Assembly (NCBI RefSeq): GCF_024623065.1
Contig: NZ_JANJZR010000009.1
Span: 30,248-94,247, forward strand
Length of the DNA stretch: 64,000 nucleotides
Source: Bacteroides acidifaciens
Lineage (GTDB): Bacteria > Bacteroidota > Bacteroidia > Bacteroidales > Bacteroidaceae
Direction: 5' to 3'
The notes beneath the pieces are model-generated. The model searched no databases, had not been told where the DNA came from, and saw only the letters and a program-made list of their open reading frames with translations. Positions 1 to 5,676 of this stretch are shown here, piece after piece. Made by a program: the position numbers and the translations under genes. How positions within the stretch are numbered: the first letter of the stretch is position 1; each line of letters starts with the position of its first letter.

Positions 1-71
1 CTGAAAGAATCCTCACCTATAATTCGGTAAACAGTACATTTGTGCGGATGCCGTGGATTGTTCACTTTCAT
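1..71 (-). CDS. Partial phage protein (N-terminus only, cut by window edge)
   Basis: An ATG at 71 opens a frame that runs off the left edge, giving 23 residues that begin MKVNNPRHPHKCTVYRI. The start lies two bases past the TGA of the upstream gene (74-448), which is tight operon spacing. By position, two genes after the major capsid protein, a head-closure or head-tail joining protein is the usual occupant. That is inference from gene order; the sequence is too short to recognise a family. Confidence 0.6.
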   Translation of the reverse strand, partial: MKVNNPRHPHKCTVYRIIGEDSF

Positions 72-73
72 AC

Positions 74-448
74 TCAAAAATTGACAATTCTGATTTTACT
101 ACCCTTTACAACTTCTTCATCCCATTTTTCATACAGTTCTTTCGCCATTTCACGTAGTTGTCGCTTGTCGTATGCACTGGTCTGCCAACCCCCTTCCTTA
201 TGTTTCCATCCCCCGTCACTGTCTTCGGTATCATTCTTACTGCTTGGAGTGCTTGCACACCACATGTAAATATCGGCAGTGGCAAGATCAAGCTGTCTTT
301 CAGTCAGTTCACTTACCATTGTTCCAAAAGCGATTTTCCGCTTGACAAGAACCCTTTTGAGGGCGTTATCCGCTATTTCATAAGCGGTTGCGCCACTCAA
401 AAAGTCCTCAATGGTCATATCTTCCGTATGAAAAAGTTCCTCACTCAT
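74..448 (-). CDS. Putative head-tail connector/adaptor protein
   Basis: This is a 124-residue acidic protein without a signal peptide or membrane segment. Its helical N-terminal half has the pattern of gp6-like connector proteins (repeated LT..QLDLATADIY-type helices), and its C-terminus is charged. It starts 19 bases after the stop of the major capsid gene on the same strand. In many tailed phages the gene just after the capsid protein encodes a connector that sits under the portal. Family membership is not certain. A small structural protein of unknown role is the alternative. Confidence 0.5.
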   Translation of the reverse strand: MSEELFHTEDMTIEDFLSGATAYEIADNALKRVLVKRKIAFGTMVSELTERQLDLATADIYMWCASTPSSKNDTEDSDGGWKHKEGGWQTSAYDKRQLREMAKELYEKWDEEVVKGSKIRIVNF

Positions 449-467
449 TCTTGCATGAAGTTAAGAC

Positions 468-1661
468 TTACACGGTCACAGTAGAGATAAACATATACTG
501 CGGCATTCTCGGTACACACATTTGGGCGGCTTCACTTTCAATATAGATTGAATGAGTTTCAGGATTGGCTCTCTGTGTCAGTTTCAAACGTCCACCGTCA
601 TAAGAGGCGACCTTGTTTGCCTCATAACCCAAAGTCAAAGGCTCCACACCTTGAATTGTACCAATCTGACCTACCGGTATAAAGGCAATATTGGTAGCCT
701 TGAAGTTCTCCACTTGTTCAGTGATAAGATCAGGCTGTCCGTCCGCATCCTTACCGGGTTTGTCAACAAAAGCATAGCTGTCACGTGGTACGATTTCATC
801 TACCTTAACCAGTTTTTTGAAAATGGCTTTCAGGCGGTCTTCATCTTCATTCTGTGCATTGGCAATAACCGTACTATCATCCGTTACAGTCGGATAGAGG
901 GAATGACCGATACGTTTAAGAACTGCGGTATGAGTCATTAAATCATCCCACAAGTCCTGCGCCAGCTCCATCCTGATCTTGCCTAAATAATGATATTTAC
1001 GGCGAATCTCTTTCACTCTGTTCTTTATATCCATAATCGGATCAGAGGCAGAGCCTTGATTTGCCGGAATATGTTCATCCTTAGTCCACCAACGGCTTGT
1101 ACCGGTCAATACTTGATAATGGTTTTCAGGGATATTAAAATCAATAGTGATACCTTTCAAGCCACGTGGGTTGTTATCAGTATCAATAGTGAACTTACCC
1201 GTGGAAACAATTCTCATTCGCTGGTGAGTAAGCGCATTGTAATACGATCCGATAAGACCGTCAGCACTTTCATCAAGCAAGCCCAAGAATACATTCTGCA
1301 TCTCTTCCGTCAATGCGGACATGCCTACCCGTTGCAACAGTTGTAATTGTTGTCTTACAGTCACACGGTTCAAACGATAGAACTTCTTTTGAGTCGGGAT
1401 GTTACCCGTCCGTCCTTCGAGTTCTCCCAATGCAGCTTCATAGCCCGGACTTTCCGGATCAACGTAAGCTGGCAGCGTTTTCACGCCGAGGCTCGTAATA
1501 AGCTGGGAGAAAGTATAATCCAACTTGGTTGCTTCAAATTCAAAACCATCAATTTGGAGAAGGTCATACTTCTCCTTGTAACGGTCAATAAATTCTTGCC
1601 AAGTGTCCCCACCAAGCCCATATTCGATAACCCTGTACAAATCAATAGGAAGTGTATTCAT
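468..1661 (-). CDS. Phage major capsid protein
   Basis: A 397-residue protein, the right size for an HK97-fold capsid subunit. Its C-terminus is the clearest sign: ASYDGGRLKLTQRANPETHS, then a short strand and PQYMFISTV, which is how major capsid proteins of the gpE type tend to end. The N-terminal part is charged and helical, as expected of the arm and E-loop region. It lies between a decoration-protein candidate (1699-2106) and a connector candidate (74-448), the usual head-gene order. No protease gene is visible nearby. Capsid identity is well supported; the exact family is inference. Confidence 0.75.
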   Translation of the reverse strand: MNTLPIDLYRVIEYGLGGDTWQEFIDRYKEKYDLLQIDGFEFEATKLDYTFSQLITSLGVKTLPAYVDPESPGYEAALGELEGRTGNIPTQKKFYRLNRVTVRQQLQLLQRVGMSALTEEMQNVFLGLLDESADGLIGSYYNALTHQRMRIVSTGKFTIDTDNNPRGLKGITIDFNIPENHYQVLTGTSRWWTKDEHIPANQGSASDPIMDIKNRVKEIRRKYHYLGKIRMELAQDLWDDLMTHTAVLKRIGHSLYPTVTDDSTVIANAQNEDEDRLKAIFKKLVKVDEIVPRDSYAFVDKPGKDADGQPDLITEQVENFKATNIAFIPVGQIGTIQGVEPLTLGYEANKVASYDGGRLKLTQRANPETHSIYIESEAAQMCVPRMPQYMFISTVTV

Positions 1662-1698
1662 ACAATTGTCGTGTTTTAAATGTTATCTTCAAATTCTT

Positions 1699-2106
1699 CT
1701 ACTGCACCCATACAATTTGAGGAAGTGTAGTAATCTTTTGCAGGATAGCAACCACTTCTTCGTCAAACATGTACTGATAAATCTCTCCGGCATAGACTAC
1801 TGTCCCACTGGCCTTCGTGTTTTCACTGGCTACAAGAACATCTTCTTGCAAATAGCCATTAATACCAAGAGTGGTAATATCTGATTCAGCCGCCTTGATC
1901 TGTGCGTCCGTATAAGCGGTGAATGTCTTACCTGAAAGATCAAACTTCACAGCTGTACCGGCAGGAATTTTGCCAACCGCAACCCAATCGGAAATGTTGC
2001 TCACCATACCACCGCCCGGATAACGGTGACGGATTTCACGCCACACTTTACGGGCATGTCCGTATTTCATGGTGTTCACATCAAACGTGTTACCCATCGT
2101 TCCCAT
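1699..2106 (-). CDS. Putative head decoration/stabilisation protein
   Basis: A 135-residue soluble, beta-rich protein (segments VAVGKIPAGTAVKFD, GYLQEDVLVASE, SGTVVYAGEIYQ). Internal 'iPaGtavk...dgi...edv' wording is typical of capsid decoration or head-fibre proteins that bind the outer capsid surface. It sits just upstream of the capsid gene with a 37-base gap. Translation may begin at 2106 or at the second ATG at 2097; both are in frame. Function is inferred from position and composition, not from a diagnostic motif. Confidence 0.5.
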   Translation of the reverse strand: MGTMGNTFDVNTMKYGHARKVWREIRHRYPGGGMVSNISDWVAVGKIPAGTAVKFDLSGKTFTAYTDAQIKAAESDITTLGINGYLQEDVLVASENTKASGTVVYAGEIYQYMFDEEVVAILQKITTLPQIVWVQ

Positions 2107-2133
2107 ACATTTACTGTTTTAGAGTTAATAATT

Positions 2134-2757
2134 TCAATTCTTCTTCCAGCCTTCCTTCTTGCCTTTACGTTCAAAGTATCTGCTGGCTGCATTGTGTTGT
2201 GTTCCACCTGAACCGTCAGAAGTTCTTGGGGCAGTGCCATATCCCCTGCACGCTTTATATTCTGCATCATATTTCGGCAGAAATTCAGAAACCAGTTCAT
2301 CCACAGTTTTCTTGGTATCGAAAGTTACCCCTTGTAAGGTCTTGCTCAACACATAATCATCATTCGCTTGCTTGGTCTTCATTGCAGCCGTAACCTTCTT
2401 TAGCAGGTCAGCTTGAACCTTTTTGCTGTCTTCTGCATCTAAACGTGCTTCCAATTCTTTCAGCTTCTTCTCCAGTTCATCATCGTTTTTCGGTGGTACC
2501 GGTGGAGTTGGAGGTGTCGGGGGAGTCGGTTGGGGCTTATAGTTTTTCTTAAAGTCCTCAACTTTGGTTGCGACATCGTGGTTGTATTGCCCTTGCATCC
2601 CTTTCAGAAAACCCACTGCTTTGTTCCAATAAGCCTCGTCAGGCTCCGAACCTTCGGCTATGGGATTAAGTTCTACATACGTCTGTAATGTCTGCGGTGA
2701 AAAACTGGTTTCTCCAAGTTTCTCGCTTAATGTGGATAAGATTTTTTCTTGTTCCAT
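2134..2757 (-). CDS. Putative capsid scaffolding protein
   Basis: A 207-residue acidic, low-complexity protein. The N-terminal third is helical. Residues about 75-95 are a proline-threonine linker (PTPPTPPTPPVPP), followed by a charged coiled coil (ELEKKLKELEARLDAEDSKK). The C-terminus is rich in glycine and lysine. A long coiled coil with flexible linkers directly before the capsid genes is the normal look of phage scaffolding proteins. The ATG at 2757 is preferred because an upstream in-frame extension would run into the terminator hairpin of the tRNA cluster. Confidence 0.6.
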   Translation of the reverse strand: MEQEKILSTLSEKLGETSFSPQTLQTYVELNPIAEGSEPDEAYWNKAVGFLKGMQGQYNHDVATKVEDFKKNYKPQPTPPTPPTPPVPPKNDDELEKKLKELEARLDAEDSKKVQADLLKKVTAAMKTKQANDDYVLSKTLQGVTFDTKKTVDELVSEFLPKYDAEYKACRGYGTAPRTSDGSGGTQHNAASRYFERKGKKEGWKKN

Positions 2758-2783
2758 CGTGTTTATTTTGTGTTTATGTTGAA

Positions 2784-2826
2784 TAAAAAAAGAGTCAGAC
2801 AATGCTTTTTGCATCAATCTGACTCT
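2784..2826 (-). terminator. Intrinsic terminator after the phage tRNA cluster
   Basis: Inverted repeat AGAGTCAGA (2791-2799) and TCTGACTCT (2818-2826) with a nested ATGC/GCAT pair in the loop. On the minus strand it is followed by a run of seven T. It sits 24 bases past tRNA-Tyr and 27 bases before the scaffold start. It should end the tRNA transcript, or allow only partial read-through into the head genes. Confidence 0.85.
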
Positions 2827-2850
2827 TTGGTCTTATTTTTCATTTAATAG

Positions 2851-2932
2851 TGGGCAGTATTGGACTCGAACCAATGAAGACGAAAGCCAATAGATTTACA
2901 GTCTATCCCGTTTGCCACTTCGGTAACTACCC
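2851..2932 (-). tRNA. tRNA-Tyr(GTA)
   Basis: An 82-base cloverleaf with a long variable arm, as required for bacterial tRNA-Tyr. Acceptor stem GGGTAGT/ACTGCCC (one G-U pair), anticodon loop CTGTAAA, T arm ending GGTTCGAGTCC, discriminator A. The terminal CCA is not encoded, so maturation needs a CCA-adding enzyme. It is the last gene of the phage tRNA cluster. Confidence 0.93.
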
Positions 2933-2938
2933 GTTTTG

Positions 2939-3023
2939 CGGAAGCAGAAGGATTCAAACCTCCGAAGCCTTTCAGCTTGCCTCTTTAGCAAAGAGGTGGT
3001 ATCGTTCACTCACCCATACTTCC
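2939..3023 (-). tRNA. tRNA-Ser(GCT)
   Basis: An 85-base cloverleaf with the long variable arm of class II tRNAs. Acceptor GGAAGTA/TGCTTCC, anticodon stem CCTCT/AGAGG with loop TTGCTAA, discriminator G as in serine tRNAs. CCA is not encoded. Only six bases separate it from tRNA-Tyr. Confidence 0.93.
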
Positions 3024-3096
3024 AATATGCGGCCTACAAGACATCTCTGTGAAACCACCGCATTTCCCTTGTACTTCGGACGTTATTCATTTTGTG
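3024..3096 (-). other. Structured spacer in tRNA cluster
   Basis: This 73-base gap between tRNA-Ser and tRNA-Glu holds no cloverleaf I can complete. On the minus strand ATGCGG and CCGCAT can pair and enclose a smaller ACAGAGA/TCTTGT hairpin. It may be a decayed tRNA or a processing signal; its length matches one tRNA gene. No open reading frame is convincing. Confidence 0.4.
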
Positions 3097-3168
3097 TAGC
3101 GTATCAGAGAATCGAACTCTGGTTTCCACCGTGAAAAGGTGACGACCTAACCGTTAGTCGAATACGCC
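3097..3168 (-). tRNA. tRNA-Glu(TTC)
   Basis: A 72-base cloverleaf. Acceptor GGCGTAT/ATACGCT with one G-U pair, anticodon stem TCACC/GGTGG with loop TTTTCAC, T arm CAGAG TTCGATT CTCTG, discriminator A. No encoded CCA. Confidence 0.92.
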
Positions 3169-3173
3169 ATTTG

Positions 3174-3244
3174 TTGAGATACAAGGATTTGAACCTTGAA
3201 TAGCAGAACCAAAATCTGCTGTGTTGCCATTACACCATATCTCA
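3174..3244 (-). tRNA. tRNA-Gln(TTG)
   Basis: A 71-base cloverleaf. Acceptor TGAGATA/TATCTCA begins with the U1-A72 pair common in bacterial glutamine tRNAs. Anticodon stem GCAGA/TCTGC with loop TTTTGGT. Discriminator A, no encoded CCA. Confidence 0.92.
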
Positions 3245-3249
3245 ATATG

Positions 3250-3322
3250 CGCGAAGAGAAGGACTCGAACCCCCGACAATCAGATTTGGAATCTGACGTT
3301 CTTCCAACTGAACTATCTCCGC
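3250..3322 (-). tRNA. tRNA-Trp(CCA)
   Basis: A 73-base cloverleaf. Acceptor GCGGAGA/TCTTCGC, anticodon stem TCAGA/TCTGA with loop TTCCAAA, discriminator G as expected for bacterial tRNA-Trp. The terminal CCA is not encoded. Confidence 0.92.
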
Positions 3323-3329
3323 TTCATTG

Positions 3330-3402
3330 CGCCCGGTGATAGAATCGAACTACCAACCTTTACATTAACAGTGTATTGCTCTACCTATTGAGCTAACCGG
3401 AC
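3330..3402 (-). tRNA. tRNA-Asn(GTT)
   Basis: A 73-base cloverleaf. Acceptor GTCCGGT/ACCGGGC, D arm GCTC/GAGC, loop CTGTTAA, T arm GGTAG TTCGATT CTATC, discriminator G. The anticodon stem ATACA/TGTAA has an A-A mismatch at its outer pair, a mild defect that may reflect relaxed selection. Confidence 0.88.
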
Positions 3403-3407
3403 AATAT

Positions 3408-3478
3408 ACCTATACTCACCTGACCTGCGATACCCCCATTATGGCGTACCTGTGGGAATCGAACCACACCGTATAGGT
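3408..3478 (-). other. tRNA-like 3' half inside a hairpin
   Basis: On the minus strand, bases 3443-3480 read like a tRNA 3' half: TGTGG, a TTCGATTC loop, CCACA, then GGTACGCC. The T loop has eight rather than seven bases and one base is extra before the acceptor strand, so it is not canonical. ACCTATAC (3471-3478 on the minus strand) can pair with GTATAGGT (3408-3415), enclosing this half. The matching 5' acceptor strand GGCGTAT occurs only beyond tRNA-Phe, at 3575-3581. It could be a remnant of a tRNA split by insertion of tRNA-Phe, or a separate structured RNA. Confidence 0.45.
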
Positions 3479-3482
3479 TTTG

Positions 3483-3555
3483 TGGAAAGAGATGAAATCG
3501 AATCACCTTAACCGGATTTTCAGTCCGGCGCATACACCACGTCTGCCATCTTTCC
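3483..3555 (-). tRNA. tRNA-Phe(GAA)
   Basis: A 73-base cloverleaf. Perfect acceptor GGAAAGA/TCTTTCC, anticodon stem CCGGA/TCCGG with loop CTGAAAA, T arm GGTGA TTCGATT TCATC, discriminator A. The D arm is short (GCA/TGC) with an 11-base loop, so it departs slightly from consensus. No encoded CCA. It lies between two structured segments that could pair with each other. Confidence 0.88.
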
Positions 3556-3558
3556 ATA

Positions 3559-3606
3559 TTCTCCCTTTATCCCCATACGCCGCATCGAAGGGAGAAACAA
3601 TGCGGC
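3559..3606 (-). ncRNA. Predicted H-type pseudoknot RNA in tRNA cluster
   Basis: Read on the minus strand, two perfect complementary pairs interleave. GCCGCAT (3606-3600) pairs with ATGCGGC (3585-3579), and TTCTCCCTT (3596-3588) pairs with AAGGGAGAA (3567-3559). The order stem1-stem2-stem1'-stem2' gives a 7-bp and a 9-bp helix with loops of 3, 2 and 11 bases, which is feasible for an H-type pseudoknot. No open frame covers it. It lies between tRNA-fMet and tRNA-Phe and would be co-transcribed with them. I do not recognise a known RNA family. Confidence 0.5.
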
Positions 3607-3620
3607 AACTCCAACTATTG

Positions 3621-3693
3621 TTGCGGAGATTCGACTCGAACGAATGACCTTTGGGCTATGATCCCAACGAGCTGCCAGCTGCTCCACTCCGCG
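3621..3693 (-). tRNA. Initiator-type tRNA-fMet(CAT)
   Basis: A 73-base cloverleaf with anticodon loop ATCATAG. It has the marks of an initiator. Position 1 is C opposite A72, so the first acceptor pair is open while GCGGAG/CTCCGC pairs below it. The anticodon stem carries GGG/CCC next to the loop. The D-arm region GGAGCAGCTGGCAGCTC closely follows bacterial tRNA-fMet. Discriminator A, no encoded CCA. It is the first tRNA of the cluster, just after the zinc-ribbon gene. Confidence 0.9.
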
Positions 3694-3708
3694 ATATTAT
3701 CCTGAAAA

Positions 3709-3891
3709 CTACTTTGTACCCACAATATCCACATTTATGTAGCTCTTGCATCTACGACACTTCACTCTCAATATAACAACACCATTGACATAGCTTATAT
3801 CAGTTAGTTTCTGACCGCATATCGGACATAAAACTATCTTGTTGTATATTTCCCTTTGATCTGCATCTTTATCCGCACTAACTTTTATCAT
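3709..3891 (-). CDS. Com-like zinc-ribbon protein
   Basis: A 60-residue protein with two CxxC knuckles (CPIC about residue 22, CRRC about residue 50) spaced as a treble-clef or zinc-ribbon fold, and a basic stretch around the second knuckle (VKCRRCKSYINV). This pattern resembles the Com family of Mu-like phages, small RNA-binding proteins that switch on translation of the mom DNA-modification gene. No mom-like gene is seen in this window. It is the first gene behind a strong predicted promoter and directly precedes tRNA-fMet (15-base gap), so it shares the tRNA transcript. A generic zinc-ribbon is the alternative. Confidence 0.6.
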   Translation of the reverse strand: MIKVSADKDADQREIYNKIVLCPICGQKLTDISYVNGVVILRVKCRRCKSYINVDIVGTK

Positions 3892-3908
3892 ACTCCATGT
3901 TTTCGTTG

Positions 3909-3939
3909 CAAATATATGTACTGGATTTCTTTTCTCAAA
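3909..3939 (-). promoter_or_regulatory. Bacteroides-type promoter for zinc-ribbon gene and tRNA cluster
   Basis: On the minus strand TTTG (3939-3936), a 19-base spacer and TATATTTG (3916-3909) match the Bacteroides -33/-7 consensus TTTG and TAnnTTTG. The predicted start of transcription is about 12 bases upstream of the ATG at 3891. Confidence 0.75.
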
Positions 3940-3992
3940 ACATTTTTGATATTATTTTCTATTAAAATGTAGAAAATAATACTCTTTATACG

Positions 3993-4000
3993 TATTTTTG
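3993..4000 (+). promoter_or_regulatory. -7 element for terminase-portal transcript
   Basis: TATTTTTG matches TAnnTTTG. No clear TTTG is seen at -33, so it is weaker than the divergent promoter and may need an activator. The predicted 5' leader of about 65 bases contains the hairpin at 4031-4061. Confidence 0.5.
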
Positions 4001-4030
4001 TACTGTAATATTAGAATCAGAGCTTATAGG

Positions 4031-4071
4031 CCGGTCTCCACATGTGTAATGTGAGGATCGGTTTTCTTTTT
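4031..4071 (+). terminator. Terminator-like hairpin (attenuator candidate) in the terminase leader
   Basis: CCGGTCTCCACAT (4031-4043) and ATGTGAGGATCGG (4049-4061) form a 13-position stem with two G-U pairs and one mismatch, over a 5-base loop. TTTTCTTTTT follows at once (4062-4071) and the terminase ATG is the next base. No plus-strand gene lies upstream, so this is not the end of another operon. It looks like a leader terminator that would limit terminase and portal expression. Confidence 0.6.
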
Positions 4072-5676
4072 ATGGAGAAATATAGTGGAATAAAAACGGT
4101 TAATGCCAGTTTGGTGCTTGATTATGAATATATCCAAATGTTAAGGGACGCGGATAGGAAAATTCCTAATCCGAATAAGATAATCGCACAAGGTGGAGGG
4201 CAGGAAAACATGCTTTCCACCCCGGCTGATATTACCATCTGTGGGGGATGCCGTGGGGGAAGTAAAACTTTTACTCTTCTTATGGAAACATTGAAAGATA
4301 TAAAAAATAAAAACTTCCGTTCTGTTCTTCTCCGGCATGAGATAGACGATCTCTCTGATATGGTAGAAACATCATCCACCTTATATGATGATTTTGGGGA
4401 ATACAACAAGTCCAAAAACGACATGCGTTGGAATTTCTATAAAGGTGGATTTTTAAAATTCAGCTATCATGCTGACACACTTGACGATTTCAAAAAGCGT
4501 TTTCAAGGTAAACAGTTCGCATATATAGGTGTGGATGAAATAACCCACATGGAATATCTCAAATTCAAATACCTTATCACTTGTAACCGTAACGCTTTTC
4601 ATATCCGTAACCGCTTTATTGGAACATGTAACCCTGATCCTGACAGCTGGGTTGCAAAATTCATTGACTGGTGGATCGGAGAGGACGGTCTTCCAATCCC
4701 GGAACGTGATGGCAGAGTCCGATATTGCTTTATGGACGGGGACAATGTTTCAGGTATATATTGGGGAGATACCCGTGAGGAAGTATATGAGCAATGCAAG
4801 GATATTATACACGCCTACTGGAAGCCGGAGTATGAGCAATATGGTACACCACAAGAACTGTTTATCAAGTCAGTTACTTTTATTGAAGCAAAACTTTCCG
4901 ATAATGTAAAACTGATGTCTTCTGATCCGACTTATTTGGCTAACCTTGTTAACCAGTCAGACGAACAACGCGCACGCGATCTTGACGGTAACTGGAAATA
5001 CAAAGCTGCCGGAGATGATATAATAAAGCTGACTCACATGGAAGCCTTATACCGCAATTCCATGCAGATAGGTGATGGAATACGCCGGGTATCGTGTGAT
5101 GCGGCATTTGAGGGTGGCGACAGTCTTGTCATGTGGCTGTGGGAAGGATGGCATATAAGAGACATATTTGTTTGCAAACTTGACAGCAAGAAAACAGTCG
5201 ATACCGTAAAAGCAATGCTGGAAGAATGGCATGTAAGGGAAGAATGCTTCACCTATGACCTTAACGGACTCGGACAAATATTCAAAGGTTTTTTCCCGAA
5301 TGCAATCCCATTCAACAACAAAGAAGCCGTGGAAGAGAAATTCAAATACATCTATGCGAATTTAAAATCACAAGCGGCATATCTGTTCGCACAAAAAATT
5401 ATCAACCGGGAGATTTCCATTGAACCGACTCTTCTTGAACGCAAGTTCTCCGGCAAAGGGTTTGAGAAAGTTCCCCTTAGACAGATTCTCGACAAGGAAA
5501 GGAAAGCGATACGAAAGGATGAAGACAGTGAAGAGAAAGGCTGGACTATTATCAAGAAGATTATAATGAAAAAATTAGTAGGCCATTCTCCCGACTTCAT
5601 AGAGGCATTGCTTATGCGAATGATTTTTGAAATTAAACATAAACGCAAACACATAAAAGGTTTAGGATTAATATGA
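4072..5676 (+). CDS. Phage terminase large subunit
   Basis: A 534-residue ATPase-nuclease that cuts concatemeric DNA and drives it into the capsid. A Walker A-like loop CGGCRGGSKT is near residue 60, and a hydrophobic strand ending in VDEITH (Walker B) near residue 150. The C-terminal half has nuclease-type acidic residues in VSCDAAFEGGDSLVMW, TYDLNGLGQ and the late HSPDFIEALLMR segment. The ATG at 4072 (MEKYSG) is preferred over an upstream in-frame start at 4042, which lies inside the leader hairpin. It overlaps the portal gene by four bases. Confidence 0.88.
   Translation: MEKYSGIKTVNASLVLDYEYIQMLRDADRKIPNPNKIIAQGGGQENMLSTPADITICGGCRGGSKTFTLLMETLKDIKNKNFRSVLLRHEIDDLSDMVETSSTLYDDFGEYNKSKNDMRWNFYKGGFLKFSYHADTLDDFKKRFQGKQFAYIGVDEITHMEYLKFKYLITCNRNAFHIRNRFIGTCNPDPDSWVAKFIDWWIGEDGLPIPERDGRVRYCFMDGDNVSGIYWGDTREEVYEQCKDIIHAYWKPEYEQYGTPQELFIKSVTFIEAKLSDNVKLMSSDPTYLANLVNQSDEQRARDLDGNWKYKAAGDDIIKLTHMEALYRNSMQIGDGIRRVSCDAAFEGGDSLVMWLWEGWHIRDIFVCKLDSKKTVDTVKAMLEEWHVREECFTYDLNGLGQIFKGFFPNAIPFNNKEAVEEKFKYIYANLKSQAAYLFAQKIINREISIEPTLLERKFSGKGFEKVPLRQILDKERKAIRKDEDSEEKGWTIIKKIIMKKLVGHSPDFIEALLMRMIFEIKHKRKHIKGLGLI

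Noticed and set aside
2850..3134. Plus-strand open frame of 94 codons
   Set aside because: It runs antisense through tRNA-Tyr, tRNA-Ser and part of tRNA-Glu; such frames arise from tRNA complements.
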